A stretch of 64,000 nt of DNA, taken from the NCBI GenBank assembly GCA_014763895.1, contig JACXUM010000001.1:1-64000 (forward strand), read 5' to 3'. This document shows, in pieces, positions 1 through 9,070 of the stretch (its first letter is position 1; each line of letters starts with the position of its first letter). This DNA comes from Campylobacterales bacterium (GTDB lineage: Bacteria > Campylobacterota > Campylobacteria > Campylobacterales > Sulfurovaceae). The position numbers and the translations under genes are program-made. The notes beneath the pieces were generated by a model, which did not search any database, was not told the origin of the DNA, and worked only from the letters and a program-made list of their open reading frames with translations.

Positions 1-1
1 T

Positions 2-277
2 GTTGGGATCTATAGATTGGTCATGAAAGCGGGAAGCGACAACTTCCGCTCTTCCGCCATACAGGGGATCATGAAACGGATCAAGGCCAAGGGGATCGAA
101 GTCGTCATCTACGAACCGGCATTTGAAGAAGATGAATTCTTTCACTCAAAAGTGATCAAAGATATCAATACGTTTAAAAAGGTATCGGATGTGATCGTGG
201 CAAACAGAGTCTCAGATGATCTGGAAGATGTGAAAGAAAAAGTTTATACACGTGATCTGTTCGGGAAAGATAGTTAA
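2..277 (+). CDS. ugd: UDP-glucose 6-dehydrogenase, C-terminal part (5' end outside window)
   Basis: This is the last 91 residues of a nucleotide-sugar dehydrogenase; the open frame runs back to the window edge, so the gene is partial. The segment [16 protein letters not shown] followed by [14 protein letters not shown] matches the UDP-binding C-terminal domain of UDP-glucose dehydrogenases, which oxidise UDP-glucose to UDP-glucuronate in the cytoplasm with two NAD+. The next gene, 9 bp downstream, is a UDP-glucuronate 4-epimerase that would use this product, so the two form a surface-polysaccharide precursor pathway. Related UDP-hexosamine dehydrogenases cannot be fully excluded from this fragment. 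Confidence 0.85.
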   Translation, partial: VGIYRLVMKAGSDNFRSSAIQGIMKRIKAKGIEVVIYEPAFEEDEFFHSKVIKDINTFKKVSDVIVANRVSDDLEDVKEKVYTRDLFGKDS

Positions 278-286
278 GGAGTAAGT

Positions 287-1339
287 ATGAAAATATTAGT
301 AACAGGAACAGCAGGCTTCATAGGTTTTCATCTTGCAAAGAAATTACTTGAGCGTGGTGATGAAATTGTTGGACTGGATAATATCAATGATTATTATGAT
401 CCTAACCTTAAATATGCGAGATTGGAGGCTTTGGGTATACAGCAAGAGGAGATCGCAGACAATCAAATAGCTAACTCTCATTCTTATCCAAAACATCGAT
501 TTATTAAAGCAGACCTTGCAGATAAAAATACGATAGATAGACTTTTTGAAGAGGAATCCTTTGATGCAGTATGCCATTTGGCTGCACAAGCAGGCGTGAG
601 ATATTCTTTGGAAAATCCTTATGCATATATCGATTCAAATATCTTGGGATTTATGAATATTCTTGAAGCATGTAGAAATTTTAAAGTAAAAAACCTTTCC
701 TATGCATCAAGTTCTTCGGTATACGGACTCAACCAATCTCAGCCATTTAAAGTATCTGATCATACGGATCATCCTGTCAGCCTTTATGCTGCAACAAAAA
801 AGTCAAATGAAATGATGGCACATACGTATGCGCATCTATACGGTATACAGACTACCGGTCTGCGTTTTTTTACCGTGTATGGACCTTGGGGAAGACCTGA
901 TATGGCACCCATGCTCTTTTCCGATGCGATATTTCACAAAAGATCTATTAAAGTTTTTAACTTTGGTGATATGAGTAGGGATTTTACCTATATCGATGAC
1001 ATTGTGAACGGTGTTGTAAATGTCATTGACAATCCTGCACAACCGAATGAAGAGTTCGATCCGAAAAATCCTGATCCTTCTATTTCATCTGCACCATATA
1101 AATTATATAATATCGGAAACAATGCGCCTGTAGATCTCATGGAGTTTATTTCTACCTTGGAAAATGTGATCGGAGAAGAAGCACAAAAAGAGTTTCTTCC
1201 TATGCAAGATGGTGATGTTGTCTCAACCTATGCTGACACAAGCGGTCTTATTCATGATTTCAATTATAAGCCGAATACACTTTTGCAAAAAGGTATTGAA
1301 GAATTTGTTAAGTGGTATAGGGAATTTTATAAATGTTAA
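287..1339 (+). CDS. UDP-glucuronate 4-epimerase (extended SDR family)
   Basis: The 350-residue protein interconverts UDP-glucuronate and UDP-galacturonate. The Rossmann motif GTAGFIG lies at residues 7-13. The catalytic YxxxK is Y167-K171, preceded by a serine run at 141-144. The stretch NDYYDPNLKYARL near residue 34 is characteristic of the CapI/LspL-type glucuronate epimerases rather than GalE. A GGAG ribosome site sits just before the ATG, and the gene follows ugd by 9 bp. Function is cytoplasmic, supplying galacturonate for capsule, LPS or exopolysaccharide. Its 3' end overlaps the next gene by 7 bp, suggesting translational coupling. Confidence 0.88.
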   Translation: MKILVTGTAGFIGFHLAKKLLERGDEIVGLDNINDYYDPNLKYARLEALGIQQEEIADNQIANSHSYPKHRFIKADLADKNTIDRLFEEESFDAVCHLAAQAGVRYSLENPYAYIDSNILGFMNILEACRNFKVKNLSYASSSSVYGLNQSQPFKVSDHTDHPVSLYAATKKSNEMMAHTYAHLYGIQTTGLRFFTVYGPWGRPDMAPMLFSDAIFHKRSIKVFNFGDMSRDFTYIDDIVNGVVNVIDNPAQPNEEFDPKNPDPSISSAPYKLYNIGNNAPVDLMEFISTLENVIGEEAQKEFLPMQDGDVVSTYADTSGLIHDFNYKPNTLLQKGIEEFVKWYREFYKC

Positions 1340-1899
1340 AAAATTATTTGTTTTGTAAAAAACTATTAAAATATTTTTTATTTCCGATAATGATAATCGC
1401 TGGATTATGGTTTAGCTATTTATATATTTATGGAAATTTTCATAAGATAGATAAAGATCTGTATCGTTCAGCGCAACTTAATACATATAATATGCCTTAT
1501 TATATACAGAAGAATCAGATTAAATCTATACTTAATCTTCGTAAAGACATCCATAAGCAATGGTATATAAATGAGCTTCGTATATCTAAAGAGCTTAATG
1601 TGACACACTATGACTTTGGAATAAGTGATAGAGGAAGTATAAGTGTAGAACAGATGGATAAGATCGTTAAAATCATGGAAGATGCACCTAAGCCACTTCT
1701 CATTCATTGTAAGGCAGGGTCAGACCGAACTTCATTGGCTGCAGCTCTTTATCTGTATGCCATAAAGCATGAAAAAAATCCGCAAAGGGCTATTTCTATC
1801 ATCTATGGACATTTCCCCTGGCTTGGATCAAGAACGGTTGCTATGGATAAGAGTTTTGAACTGTATAAAAAAAATAAAGAAAGTAATTTAACAAAGTAA
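1333..1899 (+). CDS. membrane-anchored PTP/dual-specificity-type phosphatase
   Basis: This 188-residue protein has an N-terminal hydrophobic segment (about residues 14-33) and then a cysteine-phosphatase fold. The active-site loop HCKAGSDRTS gives the C-x5-R signature at C126-R132, and D99 in the FGISDRG segment is a possible general acid. Known relatives dephosphorylate tyrosine or other phospho-substrates. The anchor and the single predicted crossing leave the side of the catalytic domain uncertain. Its start overlaps the epimerase gene by 7 bp, so it is probably made with the nucleotide-sugar enzymes and may act in polysaccharide synthesis control. The substrate is unknown. Confidence 0.75.
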   Translation: MLKNYLFCKKLLKYFLFPIMIIAGLWFSYLYIYGNFHKIDKDLYRSAQLNTYNMPYYIQKNQIKSILNLRKDIHKQWYINELRISKELNVTHYDFGISDRGSISVEQMDKIVKIMEDAPKPLLIHCKAGSDRTSLAAALYLYAIKHEKNPQRAISIIYGHFPWLGSRTVAMDKSFELYKKNKESNLTK

Positions 1900-1909
1900 C
1901 TTTTTGAGA

Positions 1910-1932
1910 TCTTCTCCCAAATGTGGAGAAGA
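1910..1932. terminator. hairpin between convergent genes
   Basis: A perfect stem TCTTCTCC / GGAGAAGA with a 7-nt loop lies between the convergent phosphatase and YfaZ-like genes. No clean U-run follows on either strand, so it is a possible bidirectional terminator or mRNA end-protecting hairpin. Confidence 0.4.
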
Positions 1933-1939
1933 AAAGAAT

Positions 1940-2500
1940 TTAAAAACTAAGTTTCATCCCGCCGTAGAAGCTGTTGTTGAATGTTTCATGATAATCTTCA
2001 TAATCTGTTTTGATATTTCTGTATCCTGTAAATACATGAAATTTGGAGATTACCTCCATGTCTCCTTCGACTTTGAATTCTTTATAGTTCTCTCCGTCCA
2101 AAAAAGTGAGTACCTTTGGAGAAAAGGCATAACTTACCCCAAGTGATGTTGTCGGGATTGCGTAGAAAGGAAGTCTATATGCAGCTTTTGCCACAAGAGG
2201 GAGCCCAATCAAGTTATCGGTCATAACAATATTTATACCAAGCCCTAAAGTTAAACCTTCAATTCCCTGTACTGTGTTTTGTCCGCTGATACCGAATGAT
2301 GCAAGGTCGTCACCGGCAGTATGGAGATATCCGGCATTTAAAAAATAGGCTGTCCCGCCTTCATAATCTGTCAAGACATTGAGGTTAACAGATGCAAGGA
2401 GTTCAAGATCATCATTGTTGATGTCAAGACCTACACTGCTTTCTGCATGAAGCAACCCTCCAGCAACTACCAGAGGAAAAAACAATTTTTGTAAGTTCAT
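1940..2500 (-). CDS. YfaZ-like outer membrane protein
   Basis: A 186-residue protein with a short N-terminal signal sequence (hydrophobic residues 5-18, likely cleavage after LLHA) followed by alternating polar/hydrophobic strands and a C-terminal phenylalanine, typical of a small outer-membrane beta-barrel. The repeated pattern of glycine-rich strands (GLGINIVMTD, LGVSYAFSP) and the overall length suggest the YfaZ family, whose function is not known. It stands alone, transcribed away from ccoS with a 130-bp AT-rich gap. The assignment is by overall appearance rather than by a catalytic motif. Confidence 0.6.
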   Translation of the reverse strand: MNLQKLFFPLVVAGGLLHAESSVGLDINNDDLELLASVNLNVLTDYEGGTAYFLNAGYLHTAGDDLASFGISGQNTVQGIEGLTLGLGINIVMTDNLIGLPLVAKAAYRLPFYAIPTTSLGVSYAFSPKVLTFLDGENYKEFKVEGDMEVISKFHVFTGYRNIKTDYEDYHETFNNSFYGGMKLSF

Positions 2501-2604
2501 AAAAACTCCTTTAATATTTATTCATATAATCATAACATAGAGTTGCTTTTATAATATAGAAGTCTAAAAGTTATTGGAATTGAAGTTGGCAATAGACAAA
2601 AGAA

Positions 2605-2621
2605 CAAAAGATCGACTTTTG
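2605..2621 (-). terminator. possible terminator after ccoS
   Basis: On the minus strand CAAAAG-TCGAT-CTTTTG is followed by a T-rich tract (TTCTTTTG) just downstream of ccoS. The stem is only 6 bp and AU-rich, so support is weak. Confidence 0.35.
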
Positions 2622-2633
2622 CTCTCAATACCA

Positions 2634-2864
2634 TTAATCAGCAGGCATATAATGATCTTTTTTCTTTTTTTCTCTGGCTTTTTTCTTTTCATCCATCATG
2701 GCTGCATCTCTCAGATCTTCGACATTATCATATCTTGCAGCATCGATAAACTTCGACTGATCATCGAATTGTCCTGTCTTAACACCCCAAAGAAGTGCTA
2801 TAAGTCCTAATGCACCAAGCAAAGTAGAGATCCCTAACATTAAGATTATGGTATTTCCGGACAT
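2634..2864 (-). CDS. ccoS: cbb3-type cytochrome oxidase assembly protein CcoS
   Basis: A 76-residue protein with one N-terminal membrane segment (about residues 5-27, ending ALLWGVKTGQFDD) and a highly charged lysine-rich tail. This layout, including the WGVKTGQFDD motif after the helix, is the CcoS family, needed for cofactor insertion into cbb3 oxidases. Its ATG overlaps the ccoI stop codon by one base, so translation is coupled to the copper ATPase. The oxidase subunits ccoNOQP are not in the window. Confidence 0.85.
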   Translation of the reverse strand: MSGNTIILMLGISTLLGALGLIALLWGVKTGQFDDQSKFIDAARYDNVEDLRDAAMMDEKKKAREKKKKDHYMPAD

Positions 2865-5278
2865 TATTTTCCTTTCAGTCGAATCATTTTGATACGCATT
2901 GAGTTAGCTACGACCACCAATGAACTCAAGCTCATAGAAAGTGCTGCAACAAGCGGGTTGACAAACCCAAGCACAGCAAGCGGTACCGAAATCGTATTAT
3001 ACAATAATGAGAAGGCTAGATTTTCCTTGACAGCTCTAAATGTTCTTTTTGAAATGGCATAGGCTTCATAGATGCTTTCAGGTTTTTCATCCATCAGTAC
3101 CACATCACTCACATTGATCGCGATATCCGCACCGCTTCCCATGGCTATAGCAATATCGGATTTACTTAATGCCAGGGTGTCATTGATCCCGTCACCGGCC
3201 ATAACAACGATATGTCCTTGTGCATGGAAGTCATCGATCAGAGCAGCTTTGTCTGTCGGAAGAAGTTTGGCGTAGACTTCATCGATCCCGACGCTTTGAG
3301 CTACACTTTTGGCACTTTGTTCATGGTCACCTGTGAGCATCACGACTTTGATGCCCATCGCTTTGATCTGTTCGATGGCTTTATCGGCATTTTGGCGGAT
3401 CGTATCGGTAAGCTCAAACCGTCCAAGCAGTTGATCTTCTATTGCAAAGAAAAAGAGCGAATGATGGCTGTCAAAAGAGACATTGATCCCGCTTTCATTC
3501 ATAAAAGCAAGATTGCCTCCTCTGATTTTTTTACCTGTATATACTGCTTCAATCCCTTTTGCTTCGATACTTTTGATATTTTCCAAAGAAATTTCGTCAA
3601 GTTTTTCATAATGGTCGTGTATGTAGCGAACGATTCCCTGGCTGATAGGATGGTTTGAAGTGTTAGCCAAAGCCAAAAGCATAGAAGGCTCAAAGCCTTC
3701 AAATATTTCCGCATTGATCACTGAAGGCCTGCCTTCTGTGATAGTTCCTGTTTTATCCAAAGCAAGCAGGTCACTTTTTGCCATTGTTTCCAAAAAGGTT
3801 GCTTCTTTAAAAAGAATACTTCTTTTTGCTGCAACAGAGATACCGACCAATGTGGACATTGGCGTAGCAAGCCCAAGAGCACAAGGACAGGCGATCACGA
3901 CGACTGAAATGGCCGTAATGAGAGCTTGCTCAAAACTGTGACTATACAGATACCAGCCTGCAAATGTAGCAATGGCGATAAGAAGGATCACGCTTGAAAA
4001 ATATCCTGAAATCTGGTTGGCAAGCTGTTCGATGCGCGGTTTTTTGGTTATGGATTCTTCCAAAAGCTTGACGATGGAACTGAGCAGTGAATTGGAAGCA
4101 TCTTTGGTTGCTTCATAGCGCAAAACAGAATCCAGACAGATTGAACCGCTGAGTATCTCATCTCCTTCCTGTTTGAAAACAGGTTCATTTTCTCCGGTAA
4201 GAGAACTTTCATCAAAAGAGCCTTGTCCAAATTTGACAATACCGTCAATGACAACTTTTTCACCCGGTTTCAGTTCCAAGAGATCACCTTTGACAATGTT
4301 TTCGACGCTGACCAGGCTTTTGACATTGTCTTTGATGGCAGTCACTTCGGTAGGGGTACTCCCCATGATCGTATCGAGTGTATCGACAGCTTGTTTTTTG
4401 CTCAGTACCTCCAGATATTTCCCGACCAAAACGAAAGTAATGATCATGACAACCGAGTCGAAATAGACCTCTCCGGTTTGGGTAACCATTGCATAGATTG
4501 AGTAGAGATAGGCAAAAATCGCACCTGAAGAGACAAGGGTATCCATATTGACGACCCTATTTTTATAGCCGTAATAGGCTCCTTTGAAAAAGATCCATCC
4601 GCTGTAAAGAAGCACAGGAGTTGCCAAAATGAATTCGGCCACATTGAGTATATCTTTGGATTCCCGTTCCATACCTGTGAAGTAGCCTGCATACTGTGCA
4701 ATGGCGATCCACATGATGTTCATCGTGCCAAATACTCCGACTAGGATACGCGAATAATAATCCTTTCTCGTTTTGACTGCACGTTCTTCCTGGAGTTTTG
4801 GGTCATAAGGATAGGCGTTGTATCCTATGGACTGGATGGTTTGAATGATCTTTGAAAGTTTGATGATATCCGGGTCCCAAATAACTTTGGCTTTATTGTT
4901 GCTGTAATTGATACTGGTTTCAATGATCCCATCGGTTTTATGCAGAACCTTTTCATTGAGCCATACACATGCCGAGCAGTGGATCCCTTCTATAATGAGA
5001 TTGATCTCTTTGAGCCCGTCCTCATGCAAGGTGACATATTTTTTTTCAAAGCCTTCCAGGTCAAATTTGTCCAGATCACTGTTTTGTGTCACTGCGGGCT
5101 GTAATGTTGTATCTCCGAGTTTCTCATAGAAACTGTCAAGCCCTTCGCTTTGTAAAAGATTGTAAACACCCTGGCATCCTTTGCAGCAAAAATGAAGTGT
5201 TTTACCCTGAGCTTCTTCAGTGATCATCATCTCTTCATCAAATTGAAGTTGACAGTGGGTACATGGGATTTTTGCCAA
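2864..5278 (-). CDS. ccoI: copper-translocating P-type ATPase CcoI/FixI
   Basis: The 804-residue P1B ATPase exports copper to the periplasm for insertion into cbb3 oxidase. Visible elements in order are an N-terminal cysteine cluster (C6-x2-C9 and FCCKGCQGVY near 30-39), an HMA domain with CSAC at 101-104, the TGE actuator motif at 361-363, the metal-binding CPC at 464-466, the phosphorylation site DKTGT at 508-512, an NHP nucleotide-binding motif and a C-terminal GDGIND hinge. The extra N-terminal zinc-ribbon-like cysteines and the adjacent ccoS distinguish CcoI from CopA detoxification pumps. The family length is normal and no lesions are seen. Confidence 0.93.
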   Translation of the reverse strand: MAKIPCTHCQLQFDEEMMITEEAQGKTLHFCCKGCQGVYNLLQSEGLDSFYEKLGDTTLQPAVTQNSDLDKFDLEGFEKKYVTLHEDGLKEINLIIEGIHCSACVWLNEKVLHKTDGIIETSINYSNNKAKVIWDPDIIKLSKIIQTIQSIGYNAYPYDPKLQEERAVKTRKDYYSRILVGVFGTMNIMWIAIAQYAGYFTGMERESKDILNVAEFILATPVLLYSGWIFFKGAYYGYKNRVVNMDTLVSSGAIFAYLYSIYAMVTQTGEVYFDSVVMIITFVLVGKYLEVLSKKQAVDTLDTIMGSTPTEVTAIKDNVKSLVSVENIVKGDLLELKPGEKVVIDGIVKFGQGSFDESSLTGENEPVFKQEGDEILSGSICLDSVLRYEATKDASNSLLSSIVKLLEESITKKPRIEQLANQISGYFSSVILLIAIATFAGWYLYSHSFEQALITAISVVVIACPCALGLATPMSTLVGISVAAKRSILFKEATFLETMAKSDLLALDKTGTITEGRPSVINAEIFEGFEPSMLLALANTSNHPISQGIVRYIHDHYEKLDEISLENIKSIEAKGIEAVYTGKKIRGGNLAFMNESGINVSFDSHHSLFFFAIEDQLLGRFELTDTIRQNADKAIEQIKAMGIKVVMLTGDHEQSAKSVAQSVGIDEVYAKLLPTDKAALIDDFHAQGHIVVMAGDGINDTLALSKSDIAIAMGSGADIAINVSDVVLMDEKPESIYEAYAISKRTFRAVKENLAFSLLYNTISVPLAVLGFVNPLVAALSMSLSSLVVVANSMRIKMIRLKGK

Positions 5279-5338
5279 GATGTTTCCTTTTGGAAGATTA
5301 ATGGGAAATATTTTATCTAAATATGTGTAAAATCCCGC

Positions 5339-5728
5339 ATGGAAACAGCAATGATATTCACTTTGATCTTATTGGTATTGGAACTTTTTGAAGCTTACAT
5401 CCAGCGTGCAGATACCTTGGGTGGTATCATACAGAACCTGTATGCCTACTACCAAAAAAGCATTTTTCTCTTTTTCTTGATACATCCCGGATTTTATTTT
5501 GTGCTTTTTGTCGTGATCTACACCAATGTACTCAATATCAGTATGATTTTTATCATTGCGCTTAAAATATTTGATATTTTTTATAAGATCGAGCTGATTA
5601 AACAACTGTTCATCCAAAGAAAAATTTCACAGCAGCTTTCAATGATATTGGGATGGAAGATCCCTTCATGGTATTTTTTCACCGGTGCGATGATCTATCC
5701 TCCAATGCTCTATCTTGCTTTAAATTGA
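5339..5728 (+). CDS. small multi-pass membrane protein of unknown function
   Basis: I do not recognise this 129-residue protein. It is very hydrophobic, with about three or four membrane segments (roughly residues 3-17, 40-64, 66-80 and 108-127) separated by short charged loops. It is transcribed divergently from ccoI, whose start lies 60 bp away, and it ends about 40 bp before the rho promoter. The codon pattern and the absence of any overlapping competing gene favour it being real. No enzyme or transport motif is visible. Confidence 0.6.
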   Translation: METAMIFTLILLVLELFEAYIQRADTLGGIIQNLYAYYQKSIFLFFLIHPGFYFVLFVVIYTNVLNISMIFIIALKIFDIFYKIELIKQLFIQRKISQQLSMILGWKIPSWYFFTGAMIYPPMLYLALN

Positions 5729-5765
5729 TGAAAAAAAGTTTCACTTACTGGCACGCAGGTATGAT

Positions 5766-5794
5766 TTGACTTTTTAGTTTAAAAAAACTATAAT
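5766..5794 (+). promoter_or_regulatory. sigma70 promoter for rho-murI
   Basis: TTGACT (5766-5771) and a perfect TATAAT (5789-5794) are separated by 17 bp, about 80 bp before the rho start codon. This is one of the few promoters here with both boxes near consensus. The roughly 70-nt leader leaves room for Rho autoregulation, which is known in other bacteria. Confidence 0.8.
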
Positions 5795-5874
5795 TGCATT
5801 AACTACAACATACTGAGGCTGTGAAAAACACAGAAGTATATCTCCATTATTACAACATAAACTCAAGAGGATCC

Positions 5875-7200
5875 ATGAGCGACCAAAAAAAATCCAATGG
5901 TAACAATACCGCTAAGAAAAATAGAACACATGTGCCTGTAGAAGGATACAAGATCGAAGATCTTCAACAAAAACCGCTGGCTGAACTGATCACCATCGCT
6001 AAAGAGATGGAAGTCGAAAACCCGAATGAATATCAGCGTAAAGATCTTATCTTTGAAATTTTGAAATCTCAGGTAAGTCAGGGCGGATTCATCCTCTTTA
6101 CCGGTATTTTGGAAATCATGAATGACGGTTATGGATTCCTTCGCTCGATTGACGGAAACTTTGCCAATTCAAGCAACGATACGTACGTCAGCAGTACCCA
6201 GGTGAAGCGTTTTGCACTTAGAAACGGTGACATTGTTACCGGACAGGTACGCCCTCCCAAAGACCAAGAGAAGTATTATGCACTCTTAAAGATAGAAGCG
6301 ATCAACTATGTTGCTCCAGAAAAATCGAAGCAAAGACCGCTCTTTGACAACCTTACGCCGCTTTATGCAAACGAAAAACTCAAACTTGAATATAATCCTA
6401 TGAAACTAACCGGCCGTGTCCTTGATCTTTTTACCCCGATCGGTAAAGGTCAAAGAGCGTTGGTTGTTGCACCTCCAAGAACGGGTAAAACAGAGCTGCT
6501 TAAAGAGCTCGCCCATGGTATCAGCTATAACAATCCGGATGCTTCATTGATGGTTCTGCTGGTGGATGAGAGACCCGAAGAGGTTACTGATATGCAGCGT
6601 TCAGTCAAAGGGGAAGTCTATAGCTCAACGTTTGACCTTCCTGCACAAAATCATGTAAGAACGGCAGAAATGGTGATCGAAAAAGCCAAAAGACGTGTTG
6701 AAATGGGTAGAGATGTTATTATCTTGCTTGATTCGATTACCAGGCTTGCCAGAGCCTATAACACTGTAACGCCAAGTTCTGGAAAAGTCCTCTCCGGAGG
6801 GGTTGATGCCAATGCGCTTCATAAGCCAAAGCGCTTCTTCGGTGCTGCAAGAAACATTGAAGAGGGCGGATCATTAACGATTATCGCTACGGCTTTGATA
6901 GAAACCGGAAGCAGAATGGATGAGGTGATCTTTGAAGAGTTTAAAGGAACAGGGAACTCCGAAGTGGTACTCAGCCGTTATGTTGCCGATAGACGTATCT
7001 ATCCGGCGATTGACGTCATCAAATCCGGGACAAGAAAAGAGGAGTTGCTGAGCGATCCTGAAACACTTCAAAAGGTATGGGCGCTTAGAAATGCGATGCA
7101 GAACATGGAAGAGGTTGAAGGCCTGAAATTCCTATTCTCTAAAATGCTTAAGACCAAATCGAACGAAGAGTTCCTCTCCTTAATGAACGAAGGTGCATGA
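5875..7200 (+). CDS. rho: transcription termination factor Rho
   Basis: The 441-residue hexameric RNA helicase terminates untranslated transcripts. The N-terminal region carries an OB-fold RNA-binding domain ([15 protein letters not shown]), and the ATPase core has Walker A PPRTGKT at about 200-206 and Walker [18 protein letters not shown] place the start at the ATG at 5875 because AAGAGG lies 4 nt upstream. An in-frame GTG at 5821 would add 18 residues without a ribosome site. The N terminus is lysine/asparagine-rich and probably disordered. murI follows after 9 bp. Confidence 0.95.
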   Translation: MSDQKKSNGNNTAKKNRTHVPVEGYKIEDLQQKPLAELITIAKEMEVENPNEYQRKDLIFEILKSQVSQGGFILFTGILEIMNDGYGFLRSIDGNFANSSNDTYVSSTQVKRFALRNGDIVTGQVRPPKDQEKYYALLKIEAINYVAPEKSKQRPLFDNLTPLYANEKLKLEYNPMKLTGRVLDLFTPIGKGQRALVVAPPRTGKTELLKELAHGISYNNPDASLMVLLVDERPEEVTDMQRSVKGEVYSSTFDLPAQNHVRTAEMVIEKAKRRVEMGRDVIILLDSITRLARAYNTVTPSSGKVLSGGVDANALHKPKRFFGAARNIEEGGSLTIIATALIETGSRMDEVIFEEFKGTGNSEVVLSRYVADRRIYPAIDVIKSGTRKEELLSDPETLQKVWALRNAMQNMEEVEGLKFLFSKMLKTKSNEEFLSLMNEGA

Positions 7201-7209
7201 TAAAACCCC

Positions 7210-7992
7210 ATGAAAATCGGTGTTTTTGATTCCGGATTGGGTGGTCTGACCGTTGTTGTGGCTATGACAGAAATGATCAAAGGCGCTGAGATCTTTTATG
7301 TCGCTGATACCAAGCATGCTCCATATGGTGAAAAGACAAAAGAGGAAATCCTCCAATTCAGCCTGGATATCACACAGTATCTGATCGATCATCATCATAT
7401 AGAAGCCTTAATTGTTGCTTGCAATACCGCTACCTCCGCTGCGATCAAAGAGCTAAGAGAAGCCTATCCCGGTTTGATTATCATTGGGACCGAGCCGGGT
7501 ATCAAACCTGCCATCCAAGCGACCAAAACAAAAAATATAGGTGTTTTAGCCACCCCCGCAACACTTAAGGGAGATAAGTATCAGCAACTGGTCACAACAC
7601 TGGCATCAGATGGGGATATCAAATTGTATGAACAGGCATGCCCGGGATTGGTAGAACAGATCGAAAAGGGCGAAATACAAAGCAGCCGCACCAGAGAGAT
7701 GCTTGCAGCATGGCTTGAGCCGATGCTGAGCAATAACGTGGATACAATCGTGCTGGGATGCACCCATTATCCGTTAGTAGCCGATCTGATACAGGAGATC
7801 ATGGTTTATGATATCGTACTGATACATACAGGGTATGCCATATCCAGGCATCTCCTTGCCCAAACCCAAAACAAAGGCCATCTGAACGAGGGCCCTTTGA
7901 AAATACATCTTTATACAACCGGAGAGATACAAACAGGTATCATTGATCAGATCCTTCCGGGTCATGAGAGTGTAAAAAGTATCAAGATATAA
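7210..7992 (+). CDS. murI: glutamate racemase
   Basis: The 260-residue enzyme converts L- to D-glutamate for peptidoglycan. Both catalytic cysteines of the cofactor-independent racemases are present: C71 in VACNTATS and C184 in LGCTHYPL, and the N-terminal FDSGLGGLTV motif is intact. The gene follows rho by 9 bp with no clear ribosome site of its own, so translation may depend on termination at rho. The product is cytoplasmic. Confidence 0.95.
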   Translation: MKIGVFDSGLGGLTVVVAMTEMIKGAEIFYVADTKHAPYGEKTKEEILQFSLDITQYLIDHHHIEALIVACNTATSAAIKELREAYPGLIIIGTEPGIKPAIQATKTKNIGVLATPATLKGDKYQQLVTTLASDGDIKLYEQACPGLVEQIEKGEIQSSRTREMLAAWLEPMLSNNVDTIVLGCTHYPLVADLIQEIMVYDIVLIHTGYAISRHLLAQTQNKGHLNEGPLKIHLYTTGEIQTGIIDQILPGHESVKSIKI

Positions 7993-8033
7993 AAGATTTT
8001 TTTGAGAGTATAAAGAGAAAAATGATTTAGGGG

Positions 8034-8996
8034 TTAGATAAGCCCGATGGCATCTCTAACCTTTTCCATTTTGCCCGAAGCGATCGCTCTTGCTTTTTTG
8101 GCACCCTGGGCCAAGATATCATTGACCTCATCCATGTGGGAAAGATAATACTCTCTCTTCTCCCTGGCCTCTGCAAGCTCTTCCCAGATCAGTTCCTTGA
8201 GATATTTTTTGAAATGCCCGTATCCCTCTTTACCGCTTTTGTAGCGTTCCTGCAATTCTTTTTTATGTTCATCATTTAAAAAGAGAGCCGCGATATTATA
8301 GATATTGCATCCTTCATACTCCAACGCTTCGCCCAATGGTGTAGAAGAAGAGACGATTTTGTTGCATCGTTTTTGAAGCTCTCTCTCATCTAAAAAAAGA
8401 TCGATGGCATTGCCGTAGCTTTTGCTCATTTTCTGGCCGTCAATTCCAGGAATAGTGGCAACTTCTTCTTGGACCGTATGTTCAGGAAGGACAAAGAGTT
8501 CACCGTATTCATTGTTGAATTTGATGGCGATATCCCGTGTCATTTCGACATGCTGAATCTGGTCTTTCCCGACAGGTACCCTTTGTGTATCAAATAGCAA
8601 AATATCCGCTGCCATGAGCACCGGATAGGAGAAAAGCGCATGGCTTGCCGGTATCCCTTTGGCAACCTTGTCTTTGTAGCTGTGTGCCCTCTCAAGCAAT
8701 CCCATCGGTGTAAACTTGGAAAGTACCCAGTAGAGTTCGAGTACTTCAGGGACGTGGCTTTGAACCCAGAAAGTTGTTTTATCCGGGTCGATACCAAGTG
8801 AAAGATAATCTACGGCTGCATCGATTGTATATTGCTTGAGCGTTTGGGCATCTTTGGATGATGTCAGCGAGTGATAGTTGGCAATAAAGGTAAAAAGCTC
8901 ATGTTGTTCTTGTAGTTGGACCATCGGTTTCATGGCTCCAAAATAGTTTCCTAAATGAAGTTTTCCTGAAGCCTGGATTCCTGTCAATACACGCAT
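8034..8996 (-). CDS. trpS: tryptophanyl-tRNA synthetase
   Basis: The 320-residue class I synthetase charges tRNA-Trp. The HIGH-type motif is HLGN at 14-17 and the KMSKS motif is intact at 189-193 within GQKMSKSYGN. Length and the C-terminal helical anticodon-binding region are normal for bacterial TrpS. It lies on the minus strand, downstream of der with a 74-bp gap, and converges with murI. Confidence 0.96.
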   Translation of the reverse strand: MRVLTGIQASGKLHLGNYFGAMKPMVQLQEQHELFTFIANYHSLTSSKDAQTLKQYTIDAAVDYLSLGIDPDKTTFWVQSHVPEVLELYWVLSKFTPMGLLERAHSYKDKVAKGIPASHALFSYPVLMAADILLFDTQRVPVGKDQIQHVEMTRDIAIKFNNEYGELFVLPEHTVQEEVATIPGIDGQKMSKSYGNAIDLFLDERELQKRCNKIVSSSTPLGEALEYEGCNIYNIAALFLNDEHKKELQERYKSGKEGYGHFKKYLKELIWEELAEAREKREYYLSHMDEVNDILAQGAKKARAIASGKMEKVRDAIGLI

Positions 8997-9070
8997 AAAT
9001 GATTCCTCGTAAAAAATTGCGACATTATAGCGTATGAAAGGTTAGGGGATTGGGATGAGATCCAAAGGCA

